A stretch of DNA of 64,000 bases from Paracoccaceae bacterium (GTDB lineage: Bacteria; Pseudomonadota; Alphaproteobacteria; Rhodobacterales; Rhodobacteraceae). Of this stretch, positions 54,311 to 63,036 are shown piece by piece. The notes under the pieces are model-generated. The model saw only the letters and a program-made list of their open reading frames with translations, ran no database searches and was not told the origin of the DNA. Positions within the stretch are counted from its first letter, which is position 1. Each line of letters opens with the position of its first letter. Location of the stretch: contig JAKIUB010000011.1 of the NCBI GenBank assembly GCA_021647745.1, positions 1-64,000 on the forward strand, written 5' to 3'. The position numbers and the translations under genes are program-made.

Positions 54311-54405
54311 TCAAAACGCTCCGGCTGTTAACGCCTGCCTTGCGGCGGATTGACCAATCTTTATGCTACCCCCCCTTCAAAAACCACCCGTTAAGCGCTA
54401 TATGT

Positions 54406-54578
54406 TTGGTGGCGGGTGCTGGTCGTTGCGTGCAAAGGACCCATCCTAGTGGCCTTAATTCTATGAAAGGGAGCTGGCTCTGTGACTGGCCGTGGCCTAT
54501 CTCACCTCGCACCCACCTGGTTACCCAGGCTCATAAGGATCAGACCCCTTCACGGATGCTCCGGGCCCGCCACCAATT
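54406..54578 (+). ncRNA. ssrS: 6S RNA
   Basis: About 170 nt directly upstream of the 5-formyl-THF cyclo-ligase gene, the position where alphaproteobacteria carry 6S RNA. The ends pair (TTGGTGGCGGG with CCCGCCACCAA at about 54566-54576), further stem pairings are visible inside (e.g. GGTGCTGG... with ...CCGGGCC), and the middle can form the open bubble that mimics promoter DNA for sigma-70 RNA polymerase. No ORF occupies it. Exact ends are estimates. Confidence 0.85.
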
Positions 54579-54594
54579 TCCGGAAAGCTTTGGC

Positions 54595-55173
54595 ATGAGC
54601 GATATTGCTGTGCAAAAACAAGCGGTGCGCAAGGCCGCAATGGCTACACGCAAAGTTGCCCATGAAGCCGCCAGTGGCGCGGGGCGGGCTGCGGCCAACC
54701 ACCTGCTTGACTGGGTCGCCAGCGCCCCAAAGGTCCGCTTCATTTCCGGCTATATGCCGATTCGCTCCGAAATAGATGTGCTGCCGGCGATGCACGCCCT
54801 TTTTGCCCGGGGCTATCAAATAAGCGTGCCGGTGATTGTCGCCAAGGCCACCCCGCTGCGCTTTCGAGCGTGGACGCCGGATGTAAATATGGTTGATGGC
54901 CCTTTTGGCGCACGGGTGCCTGAAAGTGGCACATGGCACCAGCCTGATCTGCTGCTTTGCCCGATGCTGGCCTTTGATGAAAGCGGTCAGCGCATGGGCT
55001 ATGGTGGCGGGTTCTATGATCGCTCGATTGCCGGGCTGAAAGCCGAAAAACCGGTGCGGGCGATGGGCTTTGCCTATGCGGCCCAGCAGGTTAAGGCCCT
55101 GCCACACGAGCCAACCGACCAGCGCCTTGACGGGGTGATCACCGAATGCGGTATTATGTGGTCGCGGCAATAA
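54595..55173 (+). CDS. 5-formyltetrahydrofolate cyclo-ligase
   Basis: About 192 residues; recycles 5-formyl-THF to 5,10-methenyl-THF with ATP. SDIAVQKQAVRKAAMATRK at the start, then FISGYMPIRSEIDVLPAMH, the substrate loop LLLCPMLAFDESGQRMGYGGGFYDRS, and GFAYAAQQVKALPHEPTDQRLDGVIT are diagnostic. GGAAAG precedes the ATG at 54595; the upstream open frame to 54301 is 6S RNA. The stop overlaps the convergent HAD hydrolase gene by 20 bases. Confidence 0.95.
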   Translation: MSDIAVQKQAVRKAAMATRKVAHEAASGAGRAAANHLLDWVASAPKVRFISGYMPIRSEIDVLPAMHALFARGYQISVPVIVAKATPLRFRAWTPDVNMVDGPFGARVPESGTWHQPDLLLCPMLAFDESGQRMGYGGGFYDRSIAGLKAEKPVRAMGFAYAAQQVKALPHEPTDQRLDGVITECGIMWSRQ

Positions 55174-56050
55174 AATCGGGGCTGATACCGGATTGCGCGA
55201 TAAATGGCGCCGTATCGCGGCCCCTGAACAACCCGTGATCCTCAATCAGCACGGTCTTGAACCCCGCCGCTGCGCCACCCAGAATATCGGTGTGCAGCGT
55301 ATCACCAACCATCGCCACACGCTGCGCCGGCACATTGCCAAAGCGCCGCTTGGCCTCGGCAAAGATACCGCCATAAGGTTTACCGGAAAACTGCGGATCT
55401 ATGCCGGTTTCGCGCGCGATTTCATGGGCATACCAACCCGGCTCATGGCTCAGGCTATCTTCGCGGGGGGCAACCAGATCGGGGTTGCCAACCAGCACAG
55501 GGCGGGGGTTTTTCTTGAGTGATTGCACCAGCATGGCTTGGCGGGTCGCGCTCCACTCACCACTGCCGATCAACAAAAACCCTTCAGCGCGCTCATAAAC
55601 GCCCGCGTCATCGCCCAGCATTTCAGCCTCTACCTTCAGTGTTTCAAGCTGTGCACCTGTCGGGGCCATCGCCGCCCATCGGCGCTTTGGCTCCTGTGCC
55701 AGAGCCGCAGCCAGAATATCACGGCTGGAGATCACATCCTTGGCCGCAAAATCAAACCCGAAACGGCGGTATTTAGCCAGCGAGACCGGGGCCGGAAAGC
55801 TGGCGCCATTAGTCAACACCATCACCCGCTTGCCCGCCGCCTGCAAAGCAGCCACGCGCGAAGCGGCACCGGCGATCGGGGTATCGCCAACATTGAGCAC
55901 CCCGAACGCATCCAGCAGGAATACATCAAACCGCTCGGCCAGATCACCAAGATCGGCAACCCGCGCCGCCGCGCCGTGCGCGCCCGCTTGTGGCAAGCGC
56001 TCGCGCACACGCTCGTATTGCGCAAACGCCCAGTCTGTATCGGCTACCAT
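55154..56050 (-). CDS. HAD-IIA family hydrolase (TIGR01459-type)
   Basis: About 298 residues of the HAD-IIA subfamily. The nucleophile loop FDVFLLDAFGVLNVGDTPIAGA carries DxFG in place of DxDG, then VMVLTNGAS (motif II), SGKPYGGIFAEA (motif III Lys) and VAMVGDTLHTDILGG with the acidic Mg-binding pair. The subfamily cleaves sugar or pyridoxal phosphates; the substrate here is unknown. It starts a few bases beyond the phnE stop on the same strand and may share its transcript. A GTG at 56056 is an alternative start. Confidence 0.82.
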   Translation of the reverse strand: MVADTDWAFAQYERVRERLPQAGAHGAAARVADLGDLAERFDVFLLDAFGVLNVGDTPIAGAASRVAALQAAGKRVMVLTNGASFPAPVSLAKYRRFGFDFAAKDVISSRDILAAALAQEPKRRWAAMAPTGAQLETLKVEAEMLGDDAGVYERAEGFLLIGSGEWSATRQAMLVQSLKKNPRPVLVGNPDLVAPREDSLSHEPGWYAHEIARETGIDPQFSGKPYGGIFAEAKRRFGNVPAQRVAMVGDTLHTDILGGAAAGFKTVLIEDHGLFRGRDTAPFIAQSGISPDFIAATT

Positions 56051-56056
56051 ACCCAC

Positions 56057-56872
56057 TTAGATAATCGCGCCGCGCACCTTGGCCGAGATCCACTCGCCAA
56101 TGATAACCGCAAACAGGATAACCAGCAGGATCAGACTGACCTGTGGCCAGGCCAGCACGTTGAGCGAGGATTGCAACTGCAAGCCAATGCCGCCTGCGCC
56201 CACCAGCCCCAGCACGGTGCTTTCGCGGATGTTGATATCCCAGCGGAAAACAGCAATGCCGGCAAAGGCGGGCATGATTTGGGGCACAATGCCATAAACC
56301 ATCACCTGCAGCGGGCTGGCCCCGGTGGCACGAATGGCCTCCACCTGGGTTTCGCTGATTTCTTCAATAGCCTCATAAAGCAGCTTGGCACAAAACCCGA
56401 TCGAGCGGATCGAGATCGCGATAAGCCCGGCAAAAACTCCCGGTCCAACAATGGAAACCAGCAGCAAAGCCCAGATCAACGAGTTCACCGAGCGGGTGGA
56501 AACGATGATCAGCAAGGCAAACGGGCGCACAAAAAACTTGCTTGGCGTGGTATTGCGCGCTGCCATAAAGGCCACCGGCACCGCCATGATCAGGGCAAAG
56601 ATTGTGCCCAATGTGGCCATGGCCAAAGTATCCCAGATCGGCCACCAGAGCTGGTTGATGTAGGACCAGCGCGGCGGGGTGGCACGGCTGCCGATATCGA
56701 CAATAACCTCCCCGACATTGTCCATCATGAACCACAGCGTTTTATCGGAAATTTCCTGCCAGGACAGGATGAAAATCACCAGCCCGACCAGCCACATTCC
56801 CCAGCGGATCCACTGCGATTTTGTGGTGCGTAATTGCCAGACTTTCTGGCCGTTTTTCTCTTGCATAGGCAT
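56057..56872 (-). CDS. phnE: phosphonate ABC transporter permease PhnE (second copy)
   Basis: 271 residues with six or so helices. The EAA loop EEISETQVEAIRATGASPLQVMVYGIVPQIMPAF is diagnostic of the PhnE permease family, and [22 protein letters not shown] is the matching signature after it. An N-terminal helix (WLVGLVIFILSWQ) and a large periplasmic loop follow. The start overlaps the stop of the first phnE by one base (TAATG). Confidence 0.92.
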   Translation of the reverse strand: MPMQEKNGQKVWQLRTTKSQWIRWGMWLVGLVIFILSWQEISDKTLWFMMDNVGEVIVDIGSRATPPRWSYINQLWWPIWDTLAMATLGTIFALIMAVPVAFMAARNTTPSKFFVRPFALLIIVSTRSVNSLIWALLLVSIVGPGVFAGLIAISIRSIGFCAKLLYEAIEEISETQVEAIRATGASPLQVMVYGIVPQIMPAFAGIAVFRWDINIRESTVLGLVGAGGIGLQLQSSLNVLAWPQVSLILLVILFAVIIGEWISAKVRGAII

Positions 56873-57684
56873 TACTGGATCCTCGCGCGGATGATACCGG
56901 AGAGATATTCAAGGAACATCACGGTAACGATAATGATCAACAGGATGGCGGCAACCGTATCAAACTCATAGCGACTAAACGCGGTGTTGAGCGTGCCGCC
57001 AATGCCACCCGCCCCCACCAGACCAAGCACGGCTGATTCGCGAAAGTTGATATCAAGCCGATACATGGAAAGCCCGATCAGGCGCGGCATCACTTGCGGC
57101 TGCACCCCGAAATTGATCCACTGTGTCCAGCTTGCTCCGGTGGACTTTATGGCCTCGGCCTGAGATTTACTCATGTTTTCAATGTCTTCCGCCAGAAGCT
57201 TGGCCAAAAAGCCAATGGTGGCAAAGCTCAGGGTTATAAAGCCGGCCAACGGGCCAAAGCCGAGGATAGCTACCAGAATGATCGCCACGATTATCTCGTT
57301 GAGGGCGCGCGACACCGCAATAACCGCCCGACAAACCAGATAAACCGGCAGCGGGGCAATATTGCGCGCCGCGCCCAGCGCAATCGGGATCGAAATAGCG
57401 ATACCCACCACGGTCGAGGCAATGGTCATCACCACACTCTCGTAGATACCTTTATAAATATCATCCCAGCGCGAGGTGAAATCAGGGTCGCCAAAGGCGC
57501 TGATGAATTGCCAGCCACGCTCCCAGCCGCGGGCGATGCGGCCAAAATTGATGTCAATCCCCGACCATGCGGCGGCAAAATAGGCGATTGATCCGAGGAT
57601 CAGCGCCCAGCGCCAAGCCGGGTTTTTGATGAAATGCGGTTTTTTCCAAGCCTGTCCGAGCTTGGCCTCAAGTGCCACGCTCAT
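56872..57684 (-). CDS. phnE: phosphonate ABC transporter permease PhnE (first copy)
   Basis: 270 residues. [64 protein letters not shown] is the PhnE EAA region. Two PhnE permeases in tandem are common in alphaproteobacteria and probably form a heterodimer in the membrane. It overlaps phnC by 4 bases and the next phnE by one base. Confidence 0.92.
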   Translation of the reverse strand: MSVALEAKLGQAWKKPHFIKNPAWRWALILGSIAYFAAAWSGIDINFGRIARGWERGWQFISAFGDPDFTSRWDDIYKGIYESVVMTIASTVVGIAISIPIALGAARNIAPLPVYLVCRAVIAVSRALNEIIVAIILVAILGFGPLAGFITLSFATIGFLAKLLAEDIENMSKSQAEAIKSTGASWTQWINFGVQPQVMPRLIGLSMYRLDINFRESAVLGLVGAGGIGGTLNTAFSRYEFDTVAAILLIIIVTVMFLEYLSGIIRARIQ

Positions 57685-58469
57685 ACTGCTTCTTCCGCGT
57701 CATCATCAACCTTTTCGATGGTCGCTTCCCAGTCTTCCTCGCCATAAATCTGGGTCAGCACTTCCGGGGTTAGTTCAGTTGGTGCGCCGTCAAAAACCAC
57801 TTTTCCGGTTTCCAGCCCGATCACGCGTTGCACAAACATTTGCGCCAGCGCCACATCGTGGATGTTGATAATCGCCGAAAGCCCGCGCTCCTCACAAAGC
57901 TCGACAATCAGCCGCATGATCTGGCGCGAGGTTTTAGGGTCCAGACTGGCGGTTGGCTCGTCAACCAGCAAAAGCGAAGGGTTTTGAATGAGCGCCCGGG
58001 CAATGCCCACCCTTTGGCGCTGCCCGCCCGAAAGCTCGTCGGCGCGTTTATCAACCATTGCCAGCAGGCCAACACGGTCAAGCAGGCGGTAAGCCTCATC
58101 GACATCTTTTTGCGGAAATTTGCGAAACAGGCTGCGCCAGAAGCCGACATAGCCCAAGCGCCCGGAAAGCACGTTTTCCATTACGGTGAGGCGCTCAACC
58201 AATGCGTATTCCTGAAAGATCATCCCCATTTTGCGGCGCGCCTTGCGCAGCCCGCCAGAGCCGAGGGTCGTAATATTTATGTCATCAAGCAATGCCTCGC
58301 CAGAGGTCGGCTCGACCAGGCGGTTTACACAGCGAATCAGGGTGGATTTACCGGCCCCTGATGGCCCGATCAAGGCTACAACCTGCCCGTCGGGGATGCT
58401 CAGAGTGACATCGCTTAGCGCCTTGTCTCCCGTATTATATACTTTTGTCAGGCCATTTAATTGTAGCAT
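57681..58469 (-). CDS. phnC: phosphonate ABC transporter ATP-binding protein PhnC
   Basis: 262 residues. Walker [24 protein letters not shown], signature [18 protein letters not shown] and Walker [17 protein letters not shown] with the following INIHDVALA switch are intact. The insert [24 protein letters not shown] is typical of PhnC. It energises uptake of phosphonates or related phosphorus-carbon compounds delivered by the PhnD upstream. Confidence 0.93.
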   Translation of the reverse strand: MLQLNGLTKVYNTGDKALSDVTLSIPDGQVVALIGPSGAGKSTLIRCVNRLVEPTSGEALLDDINITTLGSGGLRKARRKMGMIFQEYALVERLTVMENVLSGRLGYVGFWRSLFRKFPQKDVDEAYRLLDRVGLLAMVDKRADELSGGQRQRVGIARALIQNPSLLLVDEPTASLDPKTSRQIMRLIVELCEERGLSAIINIHDVALAQMFVQRVIGLETGKVVFDGAPTELTPEVLTQIYGEEDWEATIEKVDDDAEEAV

Positions 58470-58491
58470 TTTCCACCCTCGAGATACAGAA

Positions 58492-58519
58492 ATGGCGCCC
58501 GCAATCTGGCGGACGCCAT
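58492..58519 (-). promoter_or_regulatory. intercistronic hairpin between phnD and phnC
   Basis: An 11-bp stem (ATGGCGTCCGC / GCGGGCGCCAT, one T-G pair) with a 6-nt loop lies just after the phnD stop codon in the phnD-phnC gap. Such hairpins after a binding-protein gene commonly lower expression of the downstream transporter genes or protect the upstream message. There is no T-run, so full termination is unlikely. Confidence 0.6.
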
Positions 58520-58533
58520 GTTTTTATTAATGC

Positions 58534-59505
58534 TTATTCGCAAGCGTAGGATACGCCGTTTGCTGCGTCTATTTTGCGAATCACGTCCCAGAAAACCTTG
58601 TAGGTCATTGGCAGGAACTGGCCCTCGTTCGATTTCTCGAATTCGCGCTGCAGCGAAGAACCTTCCCAGTCAAAGGTAAAGAACGCCTCCTGAATTTGCG
58701 CTTTCAGTTCCGGGTCGAGGTTATAAGAAACCCCGAAACCTGTGGTTGGGAATGTTTGCGATTTGTAGATCGAAACCACCTGATCGGCGGTGATTACCTC
58801 GCGGGATAGCATCCGCGACAGAACCGAGTTGGCGATGGCCGCAGCCATGTAATCCTGATTGGCAACGCCGAGGATCGAATTATCATGCTTGCCCGAAAAT
58901 ACCGGCTCGAAATCACGGTCTGCGACCATGTCAAAATCGGAAGCCAGGATCGCCGAAGGCGCCTTGAAACCCGAATTCGAAGTTGGCGAGGTGAAGGCAA
59001 GCTGACCACCACGGATATCCTCTACCGCTTCCACGCCGGAGCCTGGATAGGTGATGATTTCCATCTCGTAACCAAAGCCGCCGTCAAGCGAAGCCATGAT
59101 GGTAAAGGGGTTGAAGCCCGCACAATTGACCGCCAGAGGGTTGGAGCCGGTGTTGAAGCCCGCGATATGCAGACGGCCGGAGCGCATTGCCTCGATCTGG
59201 GCAGCGTTGGACTGAACCGGGAAGAACACTACGTCTTTGCCGGTTTTTTCTTCGAGGAAGGTCAGAAAATCGGACCATGCCTCTTCATATACAGCCGGAT
59301 CTTCCACCGGTGTATAGGCAAAGATCAGAGTGTCAGGGTTAACGAGATCGGCGGGGTCGGTCGGTGTGTCGGCGAGCAGGTCACCGTCACGGTCGCAATA
59401 TTTTACGTCAAGATCGCCGCGCGGGCAGTCTTCCTGCGCAAAAGCTGTGCTTCCCACACTGAGCAAAAGCGCAACCGTGGCCGCGCCCAAAAGGTTGGTT
59501 TTCAT
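58534..59505 (-). CDS. phnD: phosphonate ABC transporter substrate-binding protein PhnD
   Basis: 323 residues with signal peptide LLGAATVALLLSVGSTAFAQ. The mature protein has the type II periplasmic-binding fold; LIFAYTPVEDPAVYEEAWSDFLTFLEEKTGK, PVQSNAAQIEAMRSGRLHIAGFNTG, and FTSPTSNSGFKAPSAI are PhnD signatures that make up the phosphonate site. Binding preference (2-aminoethylphosphonate, phosphonate or phosphite) is not decidable. It is the first gene of the phnD-phnC-phnE-phnE operon, preceded by a 12-bp inverted repeat. Confidence 0.92.
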   Translation of the reverse strand: MKTNLLGAATVALLLSVGSTAFAQEDCPRGDLDVKYCDRDGDLLADTPTDPADLVNPDTLIFAYTPVEDPAVYEEAWSDFLTFLEEKTGKDVVFFPVQSNAAQIEAMRSGRLHIAGFNTGSNPLAVNCAGFNPFTIMASLDGGFGYEMEIITYPGSGVEAVEDIRGGQLAFTSPTSNSGFKAPSAILASDFDMVADRDFEPVFSGKHDNSILGVANQDYMAAAIANSVLSRMLSREVITADQVVSIYKSQTFPTTGFGVSYNLDPELKAQIQEAFFTFDWEGSSLQREFEKSNEGQFLPMTYKVFWDVIRKIDAANGVSYACE

Positions 59506-59529
59506 GTTTCTTCCTCCACTTTTTATTTT

Positions 59530-59558
59530 GTGCCAAAAGTAGAGGATACTTTTGGCAC
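59530..59558. promoter_or_regulatory. perfect inverted repeat upstream of phnD
   Basis: GTGCCAAAAGTA and its exact complement are separated by 5 bases (GAGGA), about 25 bases upstream of the phnD start. It could be an operator that controls the phn operon or a leader hairpin. No regulator gene is adjacent. Confidence 0.55.
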
Positions 59559-59652
59559 TAATGCAACTGGCAAGTTTAGTATTTTATTATTTTCTTCGGC
59601 TAAATTTCAATTGTTACAAGCTGTGGATATACAAGACGGAAAATCGCCCGTT

Positions 59653-59928
59653 TTATTCGTCTGGTTCTAGAGGTGACCGCCTGAAATACTGGGCAGCGAT
59701 AACCCCGAGAGCCACGATAAGCACCACGGCAATATCCTGCGCCGGGAGTGATTCTCCGAGAAAGGGCTTTAGAAAGTAGAAGTTCGAGACTTCTACCGCC
59801 CCGAGAGCAAAAACACACCGATAGCATTAATAGCGGCGAGGCATAGGCCACCGCAATGCGCCGAGGTAAAAACGCTACTCCACATCAACACAAAGACAAA
59901 ACCCCATCAAAAGGGCGAGGATGTCCAT
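59653..59928 (-). pseudogene. remnant of an EamA-type (DMT) transporter
   Basis: The minus strand reads MDILALLMGF then, across frame changes, VFVLMWSSVFTSA, RIAVAYASPLLMLSV and LLSG, which is the first-two-helix pattern of an EamA permease. The next in-frame piece, GAVEVSNFYFLKPFLGESLP and AQDIAVVLIVALGVIAAQYF, then RRSPLEPDE and a stop, is the last-helix pattern of the same family. About 200 middle residues are gone, and at least three frameshifts and one stop are needed to read through. It is a decayed gene left after an internal deletion, like the one at 39879-40085. Confidence 0.65.
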
Positions 59929-59970
59929 GGTTTGCTCCACAAAACGGGCGAAAAACCGGGCAACACCGGT

Positions 59971-60192
59971 TTATTTGTCTGTGTCTTGCAGCATGCGTTT
60001 TATCTTCAAAGCCTTCTCGAAGTGGTCTAGCTCATGCCTCTGAATCCACCAAATGGCGGCTTCTATCAACAGCTCGGGGTCATCATTTTTGTTCTTGAAA
60101 AAGGCATAAAAAGACAGCCCGACATTTTCGCCCTTGGCCTGAATTTTCTCATCGCAAATTCTAATGGCTTTTTGCTTTAAAGTAGCTCTCAT
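59971..60192 (-). CDS. small hypothetical protein (DUF6500-like)
   Basis: 73 residues: MRATLKQKAIRICDEKIQAK, GLSFYAFFKNKNDDPELLIE and AIWWIQRHELDHFEKALKIK. I associate these blocks with the small alphaproteobacterial family DUF6500, function unknown, naming it from memory. It is predicted helical, without signal or membrane segment. No operon partner is clear; a remnant EamA gene follows it on the same strand and the transglutaminase-like gene precedes it by 62 bases. Confidence 0.6.
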   Translation of the reverse strand: MRATLKQKAIRICDEKIQAKGENVGLSFYAFFKNKNDDPELLIEAAIWWIQRHELDHFEKALKIKRMLQDTDK

Positions 60193-60254
60193 TTTATTCC
60201 GCTTTTATTTCACGTCTGCTTTTCCTGCGTAGCGGTGTTTACGGGCGGATGCAA

Positions 60255-60968
60255 TCACAGCAGCTTACCGCGCCGTATCTTGGCCGCGCGGGCGTTCATC
60301 CAGTGGCGAATAAAAACCCGGTAAAGCCATGCTTTGGGCTTGGAAAACTGCTGTCGGTGTTGCTGATAAAACGCATCTGGCGTGTCAAAAATGCCAAAAT
60401 CGTTATTGATGCCGGTGCGCTGGATATAGGTATCCTCGCCCACCCAATTTACCTGCGGAGCCGCGAGGTTATCGGTGCCCACACCATAGCCACACAGCGT
60501 GTTGCCCTTGGGCAGGAAGTGCTTTTGCACATTGGTCAGATAGGCCTCATCGAGAATAAATCCCTCAAGGTTTACCCAGCGGGTGCCGTCAAAAACCTCG
60601 ACCCATGAATGCAGGATATCGTTTGGTGCGATTGGGTAAAACAGCGGCGGTATCACGCCCTTTTGGAGTGATTTTTTGATGGTAAACCCGTGCAGGCGGC
60701 AGGGAATGCCCACGGCGCGCATAAGCGCCATCAGCAAGGTGCCTTTGGTGTTGCATTGACCATAGCCATCTTTCAGCACTTTCGAGGCAGGAATGTTATC
60801 ATCAACATTATAGCCGAACAGAATCTCGTTGCGCACAAAGCCATAGACGGCTCCGATGCGCTCTTGCATTGGCAGGCTGCCCCATTGGCGCGCTTCAACA
60901 AGCGTTTTCAAGCCTTGGCTTTCATAATCCAGCAATGGGGTCGGCGCGGTAAGGGTTTGGGTGTCCAT
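60255..60968 (-). CDS. transglutaminase-like cysteine protease-fold protein
   Basis: About 237 residues. DGYGQCNTKGTLLMALMRAVGIPCRLHGF carries the transglutaminase-core Cys with the following segment, and ILHSWVEVFDGTRWVNLEGF the His and likely third residue (N/D). Such proteins may be proteases or amide-forming enzymes; no signal peptide is seen. AAGGA precedes the ATG at 60968; the ATG at 60995 is also in frame. It is probably unlinked to its neighbours. Confidence 0.75.
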   Translation of the reverse strand: MDTQTLTAPTPLLDYESQGLKTLVEARQWGSLPMQERIGAVYGFVRNEILFGYNVDDNIPASKVLKDGYGQCNTKGTLLMALMRAVGIPCRLHGFTIKKSLQKGVIPPLFYPIAPNDILHSWVEVFDGTRWVNLEGFILDEAYLTNVQKHFLPKGNTLCGYGVGTDNLAAPQVNWVGEDTYIQRTGINNDFGIFDTPDAFYQQHRQQFSKPKAWLYRVFIRHWMNARAAKIRRGKLL

Positions 60969-61040
60969 TTTTTTATAATCCTTTGGTTTGACCATAGGGG
61001 TATAATTCCTCTAGTGACTAGAGCTTCAAGAGGTATTTAC

Positions 61041-61067
61041 AAAAAAAGGGCCGCCAAATGGCAGCCC
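61041..61067 (-). terminator. intrinsic terminator of the HU gene
   Basis: On the minus strand, GGGCTGCC-ATTT-GGCGGCCC forms an 8-bp stem with one G-T pair and is followed by seven Ts. It lies about 20 bases after the HU stop codon. Confidence 0.88.
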
Positions 61068-61088
61068 CTATAAAACATATGTAACAGC

Positions 61089-61379
61089 TTAGCTGTTGAT
61101 CAGGTCTTTCAGCGCCTTGGCGATGGTCACCTTGGCAACGCGGTCTGCGCCCTTTTTCATTTGCTCGCCGGTGGCCGGGTTGCGTACCATGCGCTCGGGG
61201 CGGTCACGGCAGACAAATTTGCCAAGACCGGGCAGGGTTACAGCGCCGCCGTCTTGCAATTCGGTTGTCACGATTTTTTCCAAAGCTTCGAGCGCGCCTT
61301 TGGCAGCATTTTTATCGGTACCCATCTCTTCGGAAAGAGCGGAGATCAGTTGTGCTTTGGTCATAGCTTTCTTTGTCAT
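61089..61379 (-). CDS. HU-family DNA-binding protein
   Basis: About 96 residues, a nucleoid-associated protein that bends DNA as a dimer. MTKAQLISALSEEMGTDKNA, KIVTTELQDGGAVTLPGLGKF and the DNA-binding arm ERMVRNPATGEQMK with RVAKVTIAKALKDLIN are all present. It ends in a strong terminator. A start at 61391 is possible but ATG 61379 has GGGGGAAACC upstream. Confidence 0.92.
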   Translation of the reverse strand: MTKKAMTKAQLISALSEEMGTDKNAAKGALEALEKIVTTELQDGGAVTLPGLGKFVCRDRPERMVRNPATGEQMKKGADRVAKVTIAKALKDLINS

Positions 61380-61545
61380 GGTTTCCCCCATTTGACGTTG
61401 GTTTTGTGTTGAGCGACCCTTTTGGCCTTTCCCGCAAGACTAAATCCGTTTTGAACGCGAAACTCAATCAAAGATTTCCCATTTCGCAACTTTTTTGACT
61501 CTTTAATCAATAAAGTTCGCTTAAATTCACTATTCCTGCGTTATT

Positions 61546-63036
61546 TTACAGAAAAGCCGTCTCTTCAAAGCTGCGAAGCTTGCGTGAATGCAGGCGCTCC
61601 AGCGGCATCTCGCGTAAGGATTCCATCGCATGAATGCCTATTTTAAGGTGTTGGGCCACTTGTGATTTGTAAAAAGCAGTAGCCATGCCGGGCAATTTAA
61701 GCTCCCCGTGCAGCGGTTTGTCCGAAACACAAAGCAAGGTGCCGTAAGGCACGCGAAAGCGAAACCCGTTGGCGGCGATGGTGGCGCTTTCCATATCCAG
61801 CGCAATGGCGCGCGACTGGCTGAGGCGGAAAACCGGGCCAGAGGTTTCACGCAATTCCCAATTGCGATTGTCAATCGTCGCCACGGTGCCGGTGCGCATA
61901 ATCTTTTTCAGGTCATAGCCCGAATAATCGGTGACCGCCGCCACCGCCTGCTCCAGTGCCACCTGCACCTCGGCCAAAGGCGGGATCGGCACCGAGGTCG
62001 GCAGGTCGTCATCCAGCACCTTGTCTTCGCGCATATAGGCATGCGCCAGCACATAATCCCCAAGGGATTGCGAGTTACGCAGCCCCGCGCAGTGCCCCAG
62101 CATCAGCCAGACATGCGGGCGCAGCACCGCCACATGGTCGGTGATGGTTTTGGCATTGCTTGGTCCGACCCCGATATTAACCATGGTAATGCCCGAGCCA
62201 TCTTTGCGAGTCAGATGATAGGTGGGCATTTGCGGGGTGCGACCAGCCGGGCCACCGCTACTGCCGCTGGCGGTGGTGATTATATTGCCGCCCTCGACCA
62301 CTGAATCATACCCGCTATCGGGGTCTTTCACCTGCGCATGGGCGAAGCTCAAAAACTCGTCCATATAAAACTGATAGTTGGTAAACAGCACATGGTTTTG
62401 AAAATGCGTCGGGCTGGTGGCAGTATAATGACTGAGCCGCGCCAGCGAATAATCTACCCGTTGCGCCGTAAAAGGCCCGAGCGGCAGCGCGCCCTGTGCA
62501 TCCGCCCCGGCGGTGCCGTTCACGATGGCATCATTGGTGCATTCGAGATCGGGTACATCAAAAACATCGCGCATCGGGCGCTCCAGCCTATCCTCGATTG
62601 CGCCTTCAATATGCGCGCCCTCTTTCATGGCAAAATGCACAGGGATCGGGATGTCGGAGATGGAGACCTCCACCGGCACACCGTGGTTTTGCAGCAAAAG
62701 CCCGATCTGCTGCTCCAGATAGCCGGCAAACAGATCAGGGCGGGTGATGTTGATCGCATATTTCCCCGGCTCGGCCACATGGCCAAAGGCAAGGCGGGTG
62801 TCGAGCTTGGCATGGGTGGTGGTGGTAATGCTGACCTGCGGATAAAACGCGCGGTAACGCCCTTTGGGGGCCTGCCCGTCCATCACCGCCTCGAAATTGG
62901 CCCGCAAAAACTGGGTGGACTGGTTATAGAGCGCTTGTAGCTTGCGCACCGCTTTGGCCGCATCGGTAAAGCGCTCGGATTGCAAGGGTGTCGGGGAAAG
63001 AACCGGCAGGTCGGTCAGGCCCAGATGCTGGCTCAT
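61546..63036 (-). CDS. amn: AMP nucleosidase
   Basis: 496 residues. AMP nucleosidase hydrolyses AMP to adenine and ribose-5-phosphate. The N-terminal domain has YPQVSITTTTHAKLDTRLAFGHV and DIPIPVHFAMKEGAHIEG; the catalytic nucleoside-phosphorylase-like domain has MVNIGVGPSNAKTITDHVAVLRP, LMLGHCAGLRNSQSLGDYVLAHAYMRED and ALDMESATIAANGFRFRVPYGTLLCVSDK. It overlaps the adenine deaminase gene by 4 bases, which would deaminate the adenine product. Confidence 0.94.
   Translation of the reverse strand: MSQHLGLTDLPVLSPTPLQSERFTDAAKAVRKLQALYNQSTQFLRANFEAVMDGQAPKGRYRAFYPQVSITTTTHAKLDTRLAFGHVAEPGKYAINITRPDLFAGYLEQQIGLLLQNHGVPVEVSISDIPIPVHFAMKEGAHIEGAIEDRLERPMRDVFDVPDLECTNDAIVNGTAGADAQGALPLGPFTAQRVDYSLARLSHYTATSPTHFQNHVLFTNYQFYMDEFLSFAHAQVKDPDSGYDSVVEGGNIITTASGSSGGPAGRTPQMPTYHLTRKDGSGITMVNIGVGPSNAKTITDHVAVLRPHVWLMLGHCAGLRNSQSLGDYVLAHAYMREDKVLDDDLPTSVPIPPLAEVQVALEQAVAAVTDYSGYDLKKIMRTGTVATIDNRNWELRETSGPVFRLSQSRAIALDMESATIAANGFRFRVPYGTLLCVSDKPLHGELKLPGMATAFYKSQVAQHLKIGIHAMESLREMPLERLHSRKLRSFEETAFL

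Noticed and set aside
54301..54594. N-terminal extension of the 5-FCL frame
   Set aside because: This stretch is the 6S RNA gene and its promoter; the real start has a ribosome binding site at 54595.
55523..56833. 436-codon open frame on the plus strand
   Set aside because: It is antisense to the HAD hydrolase and phnE and is rich in His, Gln and Asp with no recognisable domain.
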